From: Pseudomonas putida NBRC 14164
GTDB taxonomy: Bacteria > Pseudomonadota > Gammaproteobacteria > Pseudomonadales > Pseudomonadaceae
NCBI RefSeq assembly: GCF_000412675.1
Contig: NC_021505.1
Span: 5,760,501-5,824,500, forward strand
Direction: 5' to 3'
DNA length: 64,000 nucleotides
The translations under genes and the position numbers were made by a program. Under the pieces are notes generated by a model that saw nothing but the letters and a program-made list of their open reading frames with translations, had not been told where the DNA came from and ran no database searches. Positions 1-8,486 of the stretch are shown here, piece by piece; within the stretch, counting starts at the first letter, position 1; the number at the start of each line of letters is the position of its first letter.

Positions 1-1
1 T

Positions 2-514
2 GGCAGCATCCTCGATGTGATCAAGTCGGTGTCCGAACAGACCAACTTGCTGGCCCTGAACGCGGCTATCGAGGCGGCACGGGCGGGAGAAGCCGGACGC
101 GGATTTGCCGTGGTGGCCGATGAAGTGCGCGGTTTGGCCAAGCGTACCTCGACTGCAACCGAAGAGATTGGCCAGCTAATCGACAGCCTGCACAACGGTA
201 CCGACGAGGTGACCCGCTTGCTGGACAGCAGCAAGAACCTGACCGAGCAGAGCGTGGAGCTGAGCCGCAGGGCCGGGCATGCGCTGAGCCAGATCGCCGA
301 CACGGTGTCGAACATTCAGGGCATGAACCAGCAAATCGCCACGGCCAGCGAAGAACAAAGCGTGGTGGCCGAGCAAATCAACCGAAGCGTGATCAATGTG
401 CGGGATGTGTCGGATCAGACCAGTGCGGCCAGCGAACAGACGGCGGCCTCGAGCGGGGAGCTGGAGCAGTTGGGGCAGCAGTTGCGGGGGATGGTTGGGC
501 GGTTCAGCATTTGA
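2..514 (+). CDS. Methyl-accepting chemotaxis protein, C-terminal part (5' end outside window)
   Basis: This is the cytoplasmic signalling end of a chemoreceptor that controls CheA/CheW arrays. The reading frame is open from base 2, so the sensor and HAMP regions lie upstream of the window. The visible part holds the highly conserved hairpin tip (NLLALNAAIEAARAGE, then GRGFAVVADEVRGLA) and the descending helix with regular heptads rich in Gln, Ser and Ala (methylation helix). It ends in GRFSI without the CheR/CheB-tethering pentapeptide found on some receptors. The ligand cannot be inferred because the sensor domain is missing. The family call is certain from the hairpin. Confidence 0.97.
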   Translation, partial: GSILDVIKSVSEQTNLLALNAAIEAARAGEAGRGFAVVADEVRGLAKRTSTATEEIGQLIDSLHNGTDEVTRLLDSSKNLTEQSVELSRRAGHALSQIADTVSNIQGMNQQIATASEEQSVVAEQINRSVINVRDVSDQTSAASEQTAASSGELEQLGQQLRGMVGRFSI

Positions 515-521
515 GGTTACA

Positions 522-628
522 GGGGCTGCCTTGCAGCCCAATCGCCGGCAAGCCAGCTCCCACAGGCATGACGCTGACCTGCTTTTTGTGGGAACTGGCT
601 TGCCGGCGATTGGGGCGCAAAGCGCCCC
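522..628. repeat. REP pair, GCCGGCAAGCCAGCTCCCACA type
   Basis: Two inverted copies (541-563 and 588-610) of the sequence GCCGGCAAGCCAGCTCCCAC flank a short spacer. Small GC hairpins (GGGCTGCCTTGCAGCCC and GGGGCGCAAAGCGCCCC) sit outside each copy. The element lies between two convergent genes and probably folds as a bidirectional terminator-like structure in RNA. This is the REP/BIME arrangement typical of P. putida. Confidence 0.9.
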
Positions 629-634
629 CGCTTT

Positions 635-1369
635 TTACAGCACCTGGCGCAGGAAAGCCTGCGCGCGCGGGTCCTTCGGCGCATCGAAGAACGCCCCTGG
701 CGCGGCATCTTCCAGCAGCTTGCCGTGGTCGAAGAACAGCACCCGGTCCGCCACTTCGCGGGCAAAGCCCATTTCATGGGTGACGCAGACCATGGTCATG
801 CCTTCCTGGGCCAAGGTCTTCATCACGTCCAGCACTTCGCCGACCATTTCCGGGTCAAGCGCCGAGGTCGGCTCGTCGAACAGCATCACTTTCGGGTCCA
901 TCGCCAGGGCACGGGCAATCGCCACGCGCTGTTGCTGACCGCCCGACAAGCGCGACGGGTACTCGTTGGCCTTCTGCGAAATACCCACCTTCTCCAGCAA
1001 CGCCCGGGCCTTGGCTTCACGCTCGGCCTTGTTGCGCTTGCGCACCACCTTCTGCGCCAGGCACAGGTTTTCCAGCACGGTCATGTGCGGGAACAGGTTG
1101 AAGTGCTGGAACACCATGCCGACTTCGCGGCGGTAGGCGTTGATGTCGGTCTTCGGGTCGGCCAGTTGCAGGCCGTCGATGGCCACATGGCCTTGGTCGA
1201 AATGCTCCAGGCCGTTGAGGCAGCGCAGGAAGGTGGACTTGCCCGAACCCGATGGGCCGAGCACTACCACCACTTCGCCTTTGGCGACCTGGGTGGTGAC
1301 ATTGTCCACAGCCCGTACCACTTGGCCACGGGTGTCGAAGACTTTCAGCAGGTCACGGACTTCAATCAC
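635..1369 (-). CDS. Polar amino-acid ABC transporter, ATP-binding subunit
   Basis: The protein (244 aa) is the ATPase of a PAAT-family importer. Walker A (GPSGSGKST), Q-loop (VFQHFNLFPHMTV), signature (LSGGQQQRVAIARAL), Walker B (VMLFDEPTSALD) and the switch His (VTHEMGF) are all present. A longer frame begins with TTG at 1378, but a GGAGG ribosome-binding site lies only one base from that codon. It lies 10 bases from the GTG at 1369, which gives the family start IEVRDLLKVF. The gene overlaps the permease gene by 8 bp, so the two are translationally coupled. Glutamine or glutamate/aspartate importers are the closest relatives, but the substrate is not determined by the ATPase. Confidence 0.93.
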   Translation of the reverse strand: MIEVRDLLKVFDTRGQVVRAVDNVTTQVAKGEVVVVLGPSGSGKSTFLRCLNGLEHFDQGHVAIDGLQLADPKTDINAYRREVGMVFQHFNLFPHMTVLENLCLAQKVVRKRNKAEREAKARALLEKVGISQKANEYPSRLSGGQQQRVAIARALAMDPKVMLFDEPTSALDPEMVGEVLDVMKTLAQEGMTMVCVTHEMGFAREVADRVLFFDHGKLLEDAAPGAFFDAPKDPRAQAFLRQVL

Positions 1370-2324
1370 TTTGCGCAAGCCTCCGCTCGAGCCGGCTGGC
1401 CAGGTGCGACAGCGGCAGGTTGATCAGCAGGTACAGACCTGCCACGCAGAACCAGATCTCGAAGGTCGAGAACGAGGTGGTAATGGCCTCGCGGCCGCTC
1501 TTGGTCAGTTCGGTGATCGCGATCACCGAAACCAGCGAGGTGTCCTTGACCAGGCTGATGAACTGGCCAGCCAACGGCGGCAGCACGCGCTTGAAAGCCT
1601 GCGGCAGGATCACGTGGCGCATCGACTGGCCAGCGTTCAGGCCCAGCGAGCGCGCGGCTTCGTTCTGGCCCTTGGTGATGGACTGCACGCCAGCACGGAC
1701 GATTTCAGCCACGTAGGCGCCCGTGAACAGTGCCAGCGCCGCCACCCCGGCGAACTCGCGGGACAGGTTGAGCACGGTGCCGATGAAGAAGTAGAAAATG
1801 AAGATCTGCACCAGCAGCGGCGTGCCGCGCACCAGTTCGACATAAACGGTCGAGAGGTCACGCAGGGTCGGGTTGCTGGACAACCGGCACAAGCCCGCGA
1901 ACAAGCCGATGACCAGGCCCAGCGCGCCGGATACCACCGACAGCCACAACGTGGTCCACAGGCCCCAGGCCAGCGGGCCGGCTGCCCAATGGCGGGTGAC
2001 GCCAATCTGGTCGCCTTCGGCCACATCGTCGCCGCGGCTCAGTTGCAGGCTGTCCTTGGCCACTTCAAGCACCTGCTCGTCACCTTGCTCGTCCTTCAGC
2101 GTGACGCGGGCGTTATCGCCGGCAATGACAATCTCCTGCACGGTGCCATAACCGGCAGCGCGCTGAACGTCTTCAGCCTTGTAGGCGAAGTACTGCGGTA
2201 CGCGGTTCCAGCGCCACTCGTAGGACATCATCGAGGTGGCCATGTACAGGCTGATCGCCAGGCCGACCAGCACCAGGGCGGTCAGCCCGTGCCAGGGCCA
2301 CTGGGCTTTCTTGTGTTTGATCAC
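1362..2324 (-). CDS. Polar amino-acid ABC transporter, permease with extra N-terminal periplasmic region
   Basis: This is an inner-membrane permease of the HisM/GlnP type. The standard five-helix core starts near residue 118 (WGLWTTLWLSVVSGALGLVIG). The EAA loop for ATPase docking is EAARSLGLNAGQSMRHVILP. At 320 aa it is about 80-100 residues longer than the usual 220-250. The surplus is an additional N-terminal helix (about residues 13-30) followed by about 80 polar residues before the core, predicted periplasmic. It starts with GTG at 2324. It is the middle gene of a substrate-binding protein, permease, ATPase operon with only one permease, so the transporter is probably a permease homodimer. 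Confidence 0.92.
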   Translation of the reverse strand: MIKHKKAQWPWHGLTALVLVGLAISLYMATSMMSYEWRWNRVPQYFAYKAEDVQRAAGYGTVQEIVIAGDNARVTLKDEQGDEQVLEVAKDSLQLSRGDDVAEGDQIGVTRHWAAGPLAWGLWTTLWLSVVSGALGLVIGLFAGLCRLSSNPTLRDLSTVYVELVRGTPLLVQIFIFYFFIGTVLNLSREFAGVAALALFTGAYVAEIVRAGVQSITKGQNEAARSLGLNAGQSMRHVILPQAFKRVLPPLAGQFISLVKDTSLVSVIAITELTKSGREAITTSFSTFEIWFCVAGLYLLINLPLSHLASRLERRLAQSD

Positions 2325-2401
2325 GTGGGGTACTTCCGTAAATGCGAACGCGCAGGGTTTGCCTGCGCGTCGGGGTCAAAGCCGGGCTTGTGGCCTGGGC
2401 C

Positions 2402-3202
2402 TTATTCCATGTCCTTCAGCCAGTCCTTGTTCTTGAACCACTTGTCGTGAATACGATCGTAGGTCCCGTCATGCTTGATCTGGTGCAGGAAGTTGTTGAT
2501 GAAGTTGATGCTGTCGTAGTCGCCTTTCTTCAGGCCGAAGGCCAGCGGCTCGTAGGTGAAGGGCTCTTCGAGGAACAGCAGCTTGCCGGCACCGGCTTTC
2601 TCCACGGCTACCACGTTGTATGGGGCGTCGTAGACGAAGGCATCAGCCTTGCCGTTGACCACGTCCATCACCGCTTCCTGTTCGTTGTCGTAGCCGTGGT
2701 ACTTGGCTTTGCCGATCAACTTCTTGGAGACCATTTCACCGGTGGTGCCCAGCTTGGAGGTCAGGCGGTACTTCTCGTTGTTCAGGTCTTTGTACGACTT
2801 GATCTCGCCCGCCAGTTCCTTGCGGATCAGCAGGGTCTGGCCAACCACGATGAAGGGTTCGCTGAAGTTCAGGCGCAGGTTGCGTTCCTGGGTCAGGGTC
2901 ATGCCGCTGCCGATCATGTCGAACTTGTCGGTCAGCAAGGCCGGGATGATGCCGTCATAAGCCGTGGAGACCGCTTCGAACTTGACGCCCATGGACTTGG
3001 CCATGGCCTTGAGAATGTCGACTTCGAAGCCGATGATCTCGCCACGCTTGTTGGTCATCTGGAACGGCATGTAGGTCGGGTCCATGCCCACCTTGAGGGT
3101 GCCGCGCTTGACCGCGTCATCGATGGCGCCTGCCTGGGCCGCAGTTACAGCGACCAGGGCGGTTACACCGACCAGCAGTCGCGAAAGGTATTGCTTGATC
3201 AT
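2402..3202 (-). CDS. Periplasmic amino-acid-binding protein of the ABC importer
   Basis: This is a class F solute-binding protein (SBP_bac_3 type), 266 aa. The signal peptide is about residues 1-24 (MIKQYLSRLLVGVTALVAVT, cut after AQA). The first lobe begins with the typical GTLKVGMDPTYMPF. The ligand loops FEVDI, GMTLTQERNLRLNFSEPF and DAFVYDAPY match the family. I start at ATG 3202 rather than an upstream codon at 3220, because GGGGA lies at proper spacing and the signal peptide then begins with MIKQ. The operon with the permease and ATPase follows after a 77-bp gap. The substrate is a polar amino acid, not further resolved. Confidence 0.92.
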   Translation of the reverse strand: MIKQYLSRLLVGVTALVAVTAAQAGAIDDAVKRGTLKVGMDPTYMPFQMTNKRGEIIGFEVDILKAMAKSMGVKFEAVSTAYDGIIPALLTDKFDMIGSGMTLTQERNLRLNFSEPFIVVGQTLLIRKELAGEIKSYKDLNNEKYRLTSKLGTTGEMVSKKLIGKAKYHGYDNEQEAVMDVVNGKADAFVYDAPYNVVAVEKAGAGKLLFLEEPFTYEPLAFGLKKGDYDSINFINNFLHQIKHDGTYDRIHDKWFKNKDWLKDME

Positions 3203-3372
3203 CACCAAGTCCCCTAGCAAGAAAAGTAGCGAATCTTATTGTGTTGGCACGGCCGTACCGGCCGAGGCGTCGTATCGGAATGGGATGCTAACGCATGGCG
3301 GCTCGGGGACCTAGCGCCGGGGGGGACTTTGTTGGCCAAAATCCGATTAGGCAGGAAGATTGGGGAGCCTTC

Positions 3373-3472
3373 ATCGCCGGCAAGCCAGCTCCCACAGGAT
3401 TCACATAGGCCAGAGGCTTGCGCAATACCTGTGGGAGCTGGCTTGCCGGCGAATGGGCCGCAAAGCGGCCCC
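3373..3472. repeat. REP pair, GCCGGCAAGCCAGCTCCCACA type
   Basis: Inverted copies at about 3373-3400 and 3428-3453 flank a 27-bp spacer, and a GGGCCGCAAAGCGGCCCC hairpin follows. The pair lies between the end of opgH and the promoter side of the ABC operon, both minus strand. It probably ends or protects the opgGH message. Confidence 0.9.
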
Positions 3473-3479
3473 AGGCCGA

Positions 3480-6053
3480 TCAGGCGCCGACGAGTGCCGG
3501 TTGGCCTTCGTTCTCGGGGTGCAGCGGCAACAGCGGCGAGTGCGGGTCGTTCTTGATAGAAGCGCGCCACACATCGATCCACGCCGCGTTGTGCTCTGCC
3601 CACACCTGCTCGTGCAGGCGGGCCAGCGCCACCGGGTCGCTGAGCAGGGCCAGGCGGGTGTTGAGGTCCAGCCCTTGAGGCCCGACTTCCATGGCCTTGG
3701 CCACGCGCTCGGCACGCAGCGCTTCAATCGGCGCCGCCTGGCCATGACGGGCAGTGGCCATGGCGCAAGCCAGGGCGTTCTGCCGTGGGTCGACCACAGC
3801 CCGCACAAAGCCGTCATGCAGGGCATGCCAGCGGTTTTCGTGGGTGTACTGGTCGGTAGCCAGCAGCTCTTGCGGGGTGGCGTATTCCTCGGGGATGAGG
3901 AACAGCTTCTCGTCCTTGGCGGCCAGGCCTAGACGGGTGCGGCTGGAGATCACCGAAACCGGGATCGACAGCATCAGCGAGCCAACGATTGGCGCCAGCC
4001 ACCACAGGAAGGCCGGGTTCAGCCAGGCCACCAACCCAGCCCAGGCAATACCCAGCAAGGTTTGCGGGCCGTGGCGACGCATAGCCTCGCCCCACGGCGT
4101 GGAGTCGTCGTCACGCTGCGGCGAGTTCCAGGTCGCAGCCCAGCCGAGGAACGCGGCCAGCACGAAGCGGGTGTGGAAGATCATGCGCACCGGGGCCAGC
4201 AGCATGGAGAACAGCATCTCCATCAGCATCGACAGGGTGACCTTGACCCGTCCGCCAAACTCGACAGCGCCCTTGGCCCAGATCAGGATGATGCTCAGCA
4301 GCTTGGGCAGGAACAGCAACACGATGGTAGTGGAGAACAGCGCCACGGCCTTCTCCGGGTGCCACTGCGGCCATAGCGGGTAGAGCTGGTACGGTTCGAT
4401 GAAGTACTGCGGCTCCATCAGGGTGTTGGTCGCCAGCAACGCGGTCGACAGCACCAGGAACAGGAACCACAGCGGCGCCGACAGGTACGACATCACCCCG
4501 GTAAGGAACACCGCACGGTGTACCGGGTGCATGCCCTTGACCAGGAACAGGCGGAAGTTCATGAGGTTGCCGTGGCACCAGCGGCGGTCGCGCTTGAGCT
4601 CGTCGAGCAGGTTGGGCGGCAGCTCTTCGTAGCTGCCCGGCAAGTCGTAGGCGATCCACACGCCCCAGCCGGCACGGCGCATCAGCGCGGCTTCGACGAA
4701 GTCGTGGGAAAGGATTGCACCGGCGAACGCGCCCTTGCCCGGCAACGGCGCCAGGGCGCAGTGCTCGATGAACGGCTTCATGCGGATGATCGCGTTGTGG
4801 CCCCAATAGTGCGACTCGCCCAGCTGCCAGAAGTGCAGGCCAGCGGTGAACAGTGGGCCGTACACGCGGGTGGCAAACTGCTGCATGCGTGCATAGAGGG
4901 TGTCCATGCCCGAAGCTTTCGGCCCGGTCTGGATGATGCCGGCGTCCGGGTTGGCCTCCATCAGGCGCACCAGGCTGCTCAGGCACTCGCCGCTCATGAC
5001 GCTGTCGGCGTCGAGCACGACCATGTACTTGTACTCGCCACCCCAGCGACGGCAGAAATCGTCGAGGTTGCCGCTCTTGCGCTTCACCCGGCGCCGACGG
5101 CGGCGGTAGAAGATGCGCCCGAAGCCTTTGGTTTCACGGCACACGTCCAGCCAGGCTTGTTGTTCGGCCACGGCGATGTCGGTGTCGTTGGTGTCGCTGA
5201 GCACGAAGAAGTCGAAACGGTCGAGGTTGCCGCTGGCGGCCACCGACTCGAACGTTGCGCGCAGGCCGGCAAACACGCGCGGCACGTCTTCGTTGCAGAT
5301 CGGCATCACCAGCGCGGTACGCGCCTCGGGTGCAATTGGCTCGTTGCCGGCGCTGCTGCCCGAAATCTTGTATTTGTCGCGACCGGTGAGCAGCTCGAGG
5401 AAGCCCATCAGTGCGGTCCAGAAGCCCGCCGACACCCAGCAGAACAGGATGCCGAAGAGGACCAGGATGGAGGTTTGCAAGGCATACGGCCACACCTGCA
5501 CCACGGTATCCCACAGCGGCTGGCTGAGGACTTCGTCAAGGTCGACGAACGACCAGCCCTGGTACGGCAGGATGCCCTTCATGTACCAACCGGCGACGAT
5601 GGTCTGGCCGATCATCAGGGTCAGCAGGATATAACGGCGGATCGAGCCAACCGTGCGCCAGCGTGCCGGCGGCAGCTCGCGCTTGGGTGGCTGCGGCGCG
5701 TTGGGGCGGCCGGTCATGCGCCTCCACATGCGGATCAGCACGTTGGTGCGCCAAGGCTCAGGCACAACTTTGGTGCGCTTGATCGGTGGGGCGATCTTCA
5801 GGCACAGGCGGCCGCTGCCGTCGACGCCGAGCATTTCGGCGTCTTCCAGTTCGGCAGCGCTGCCCACGGTGAGGCGCGGGCCCACCGAGGCCTGCACGGC
5901 GTCGGTGGGGCTGGCGGCCGGGTCGGCCGCCAGGCGTTGGTGCAGCTCACTGAACGACGTGCAACTGGCGAGTTCCGCCCGTTGCTCGTCACTCAGTGGC
6001 AGGTGAGCCAGGTACTCGCCAAGCGATACTGGCCTTGCGTTTGAGTTACTCAT
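3480..6053 (-). CDS. opgH: Glucans biosynthesis glucosyltransferase H
   Basis: This inner-membrane GT2 glycosyltransferase polymerises the beta-1,2 glucan backbone of osmoregulated periplasmic glucans from UDP-glucose. It has 857 aa. A cytoplasmic N-terminal region is followed by transmembrane helices near residues 137-165 and 195-220. The catalytic domain carries LSDTND, VLDADSVMSGE and the RRWCHGN motif (QxxRW equivalent). Several more helices lie in the C-terminal third. The ATG at 6053 overlaps the end of opgG by 8 bp, so opgG and opgH are coupled. An antisense frame of over 500 codons here is a GC-bias shadow. Confidence 0.97.
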   Translation of the reverse strand: MSNSNARPVSLGEYLAHLPLSDEQRAELASCTSFSELHQRLAADPAASPTDAVQASVGPRLTVGSAAELEDAEMLGVDGSGRLCLKIAPPIKRTKVVPEPWRTNVLIRMWRRMTGRPNAPQPPKRELPPARWRTVGSIRRYILLTLMIGQTIVAGWYMKGILPYQGWSFVDLDEVLSQPLWDTVVQVWPYALQTSILVLFGILFCWVSAGFWTALMGFLELLTGRDKYKISGSSAGNEPIAPEARTALVMPICNEDVPRVFAGLRATFESVAASGNLDRFDFFVLSDTNDTDIAVAEQQAWLDVCRETKGFGRIFYRRRRRRVKRKSGNLDDFCRRWGGEYKYMVVLDADSVMSGECLSSLVRLMEANPDAGIIQTGPKASGMDTLYARMQQFATRVYGPLFTAGLHFWQLGESHYWGHNAIIRMKPFIEHCALAPLPGKGAFAGAILSHDFVEAALMRRAGWGVWIAYDLPGSYEELPPNLLDELKRDRRWCHGNLMNFRLFLVKGMHPVHRAVFLTGVMSYLSAPLWFLFLVLSTALLATNTLMEPQYFIEPYQLYPLWPQWHPEKAVALFSTTIVLLFLPKLLSIILIWAKGAVEFGGRVKVTLSMLMEMLFSMLLAPVRMIFHTRFVLAAFLGWAATWNSPQRDDDSTPWGEAMRRHGPQTLLGIAWAGLVAWLNPAFLWWLAPIVGSLMLSIPVSVISSRTRLGLAAKDEKLFLIPEEYATPQELLATDQYTHENRWHALHDGFVRAVVDPRQNALACAMATARHGQAAPIEALRAERVAKAMEVGPQGLDLNTRLALLSDPVALARLHEQVWAEHNAAWIDVWRASIKNDPHSPLLPLHPENEGQPALVGA

Positions 6054-7785
6054 CGGCAGGCAACTGATAGCTCCAGGTCTCGGTCAGCACCTTCTCGGTG
6101 GTGGCCGGGGTCCCGTTGGTGGGCGCCGCATCGGCGGCAGGTTGTTCGGCCTTGGCAGGTTGCTCAGCCTTGGCGGCTTTCTCGGCCTTGGCATGCTTGG
6201 CTGCGGCCTTGTCCTGCTTGGCGTCCTGGGCAGGCTTGGCGGGCTCGACCGGCACATCACGCACCAGCGCGGCACGCATGCCGGTGGATTTGTTGGCTTC
6301 CTTGACCTTCAGGCGCAGGGTCAGGCGCCAGCCCTTGGTCTCAGGGTTATAGCGCAGATTGTTCTCGACCACCTCGGCGTTGTCGTCAACGCTGATCTGG
6401 CTGCGCACTGCGGCGTCTTCCGGCAATGCGGCCAGGGCCGGGCCGGCGAAGTCGACCAGGAAGGCCACGCTGCCGTCTGGCTGGCGGATCAGGTTGGACT
6501 GCTTGACGTCACCGGTGGAGCGCAGGGTCTGCTTGACCGAGCCCAGCTCAGGCGCCTGGAATTTCGCCTCGTCGATGGTCCAGTGCAGGCGGTAGGCGTA
6601 CTCGATCGGCTTGCCTGCCTCCGGCAGTTTCTCCGGGCTCCAGAAGGCCACGATGTTGTCGTTGGTCTCGTCTGCAGTCGGGATTTCGACCAGGTCGACG
6701 GTGCCCTTGCCCCAGTCACCCTTCGGCTCGATCCAGGCGCTTGGGCGCTTCTGGTAGTTGTCGTCGAGGTCTTCATAATCGCTGAAGGCACGCTGGCGCT
6801 GCATCAGGCCGAAACCACGCGGGTTCTCGACGCTGAAGTTGCTCACGGCCAGGTGTTTCGGGTTGTTCAGCGGGCGCCACAGCCACTCGCCATTGCCGGC
6901 GTGGATCGACAGGCCTTCGGAGTCATGCAGCGCCGGACGGTAGTTGAGGACCTTGGACGGCTGGTTGGGGCCGAACAGGAACATGCTGGTCAGCGGGGCA
7001 ATGCCCAGGCGGCTGACCTGGTCACGCAGGAACACGCGGGACTGCACGTCGACCACGGTGTCGTTGCCCGGGCGCAGGGTCAACTTGTAGGCGCCGGTGG
7101 AGCGCGGCGAATCCAGCAGGGCGTAGATCACCAGGTGCTTGTCGGCCGGCTTGGGCTTCTCGACCCAGAACTCGGTGAAGCGCGGGAATTCCTCGCCCGA
7201 CGGCAGCGCAGTGTCAATGGCCAGGCCACGGGCCGACAGGCCATACACATGGCCCTTGCCGACCACGCGGAAGTAGCTGGCGCCCAGCAAGGTCATGATC
7301 TCGTCTTGCTTGTCAGCCTTGTTGATCGGGTACAGCACGCGGAAACCGGCATAACCCAGGTTCTTGGTGGTTTCCGGGTCGTGTGGCACGTCACCGAACT
7401 CGAAGCGGCTCGGGTCGTACTTGATTTCCTCGACCTTGGATGCGGTGACCTCGTTGATTTTCACCGGGGTGTCGAAGTGCATGCCCTGGTGGTAGAACGA
7501 CAGCTTGAACGGGGTCTTGTCCTTGGCCCACTCGGCCTTTTCCTGCAGGAAATGGATCTTCTGGTAGTCCGCGAACTTCATGTCACGGAACACGGCCGGC
7601 AGGTTGCTTTTTGGTGCATCGTACTTCTGGCCGGCCAGATCCTTTGCCTTGGCTGCAACATCGTCAAGATTGAATGCCCACAGCTGGCCCGCGCTCATCA
7701 GGCCGACCACTGCCACACTGGCCATCAGGGCCTTGCGTAGCCGGATGCCGGGGATTCTTGATGCTTTTTGGGGACTAACAATCAC
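6046..7785 (-). CDS. opgG: Periplasmic glucan biosynthesis protein G with an unusual Ala/Lys-rich tail
   Basis: OpgG acts in the periplasm on the nascent glucan made by OpgH. I start at GTG 7785 (579 aa), which has GAGGG 8 bases upstream. An open frame continues 70 codons further but is not protein-like. A twin-Arg-poor, long signal region (about residues 1-37, ending LMSAGQLWA) precedes the MdoG core (FNLDDVAAKAKDLAGQKYD; YLLxxPINKADKQDE-like segments). Near the C-terminus the family sequence is broken by about 55 residues of Ala/Lys/Pro/Glu repeats (for example KAEQPAKAEQPA). It then resumes with LTETWSYQLPADE. That insert is odd and may be a flexible or cell-wall-facing linker. Confidence 0.95.
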   Translation of the reverse strand: MIVSPQKASRIPGIRLRKALMASVAVVGLMSAGQLWAFNLDDVAAKAKDLAGQKYDAPKSNLPAVFRDMKFADYQKIHFLQEKAEWAKDKTPFKLSFYHQGMHFDTPVKINEVTASKVEEIKYDPSRFEFGDVPHDPETTKNLGYAGFRVLYPINKADKQDEIMTLLGASYFRVVGKGHVYGLSARGLAIDTALPSGEEFPRFTEFWVEKPKPADKHLVIYALLDSPRSTGAYKLTLRPGNDTVVDVQSRVFLRDQVSRLGIAPLTSMFLFGPNQPSKVLNYRPALHDSEGLSIHAGNGEWLWRPLNNPKHLAVSNFSVENPRGFGLMQRQRAFSDYEDLDDNYQKRPSAWIEPKGDWGKGTVDLVEIPTADETNDNIVAFWSPEKLPEAGKPIEYAYRLHWTIDEAKFQAPELGSVKQTLRSTGDVKQSNLIRQPDGSVAFLVDFAGPALAALPEDAAVRSQISVDDNAEVVENNLRYNPETKGWRLTLRLKVKEANKSTGMRAALVRDVPVEPAKPAQDAKQDKAAAKHAKAEKAAKAEQPAKAEQPAADAAPTNGTPATTEKVLTETWSYQLPADE

Positions 7786-8008
7786 GAGCAACCCTCGCCG
7801 AAAACAGATCATGAAACCAACGGCCAGCGACAAATGCCGGGTTGGCGAGCACTGTTCGGACCCCGTGAGGGCGTAATGATTCCCCAAACGGATCCAGACA
7901 ATGCTCGAGTCAGAGTGAAACGAACCTGCGAACGCAGGTCCATGCAGCGCGCGATTATCCAGCAGGTCGCGTGACAACGCATCAGGCTGGAACAACTATT
8001 TATCGTAC

Positions 8009-8046
8009 AAAACCCCTTGTTTTCCTATAAACAAAGGGTTTTTTGA
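8009..8046 (-). terminator. Rho-independent terminator after dtd
   Basis: A stem of about 10 bp (AACCCTTTGTTT paired with AAAACAAGGGGTT) with a small loop and T-rich ends on both strands lies directly after the dtd stop codon. It probably ends the minus-strand pip-dtd transcript and separates it from opgGH. The region 7786-8008 upstream of opgG shows no other gene. Confidence 0.75.
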
Positions 8047-8048
8047 CC

Positions 8049-8486
8049 TCATATTTGTAACATAAATGTTACGGGGCCATCATTGACCAGATGCACCTGC
8101 ATGTCTGCCCCGAATTGCCCGCTCGCCACGTCGGCATGCTGGCGCTTCGCTTGCTGCAAAAGATAGTCGAACAATTCAGCCCCGAGGGCCGGCGGCGCTG
8201 CCGTCGAGAAGCTCGGACGCATGCCGTTGCGGGTGTCCGCCGCCAAGGTGAACTGCGACACCAGCAACAAACCACCCCCGACATCCTTGAGCGACAGGTT
8301 CATCTTGCCGTGCTCATCGCTGAATACACGGTAGTTCAGCAGCTTGTGCAACAGCTTATCGGCCTGCTCGCGGGAATCTTCAGGCTCGACGGCCACCAGC
8401 ACCAGCAAACCCTGGTCGATCGCGCCAACCACCTGCCCCGCCACTTCAACCCGCGCACCGCGCACGCGCTGCAGCAAACCCCTCAT
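8049..8486 (-). CDS. dtd: D-aminoacyl-tRNA deacylase
   Basis: Dtd hydrolyses D-aminoacyl-tRNAs (and glycyl-tRNAAla) and so keeps D-residues out of proteins. It has 145 aa, the standard length. Both catalytic motifs are visible: SQFTLAADTRNGMRPSF (SQFTL with the substrate pocket) and the cross-subunit NDGPVTFMLQI at the C-terminus (Gly-Pro motif). The ATG at 8486 overlaps the pip stop codon (ATGA), so the pair is translationally coupled. Confidence 0.96.
   Translation of the reverse strand: MRGLLQRVRGARVEVAGQVVGAIDQGLLVLVAVEPEDSREQADKLLHKLLNYRVFSDEHGKMNLSLKDVGGGLLLVSQFTLAADTRNGMRPSFSTAAPPALGAELFDYLLQQAKRQHADVASGQFGADMQVHLVNDGPVTFMLQI

Noticed and set aside
4518..6044. Plus-strand open frame of 508 codons antisense to opgH
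   Set aside because: The product has shadow composition and no motif; opgH is unambiguous on the other strand.
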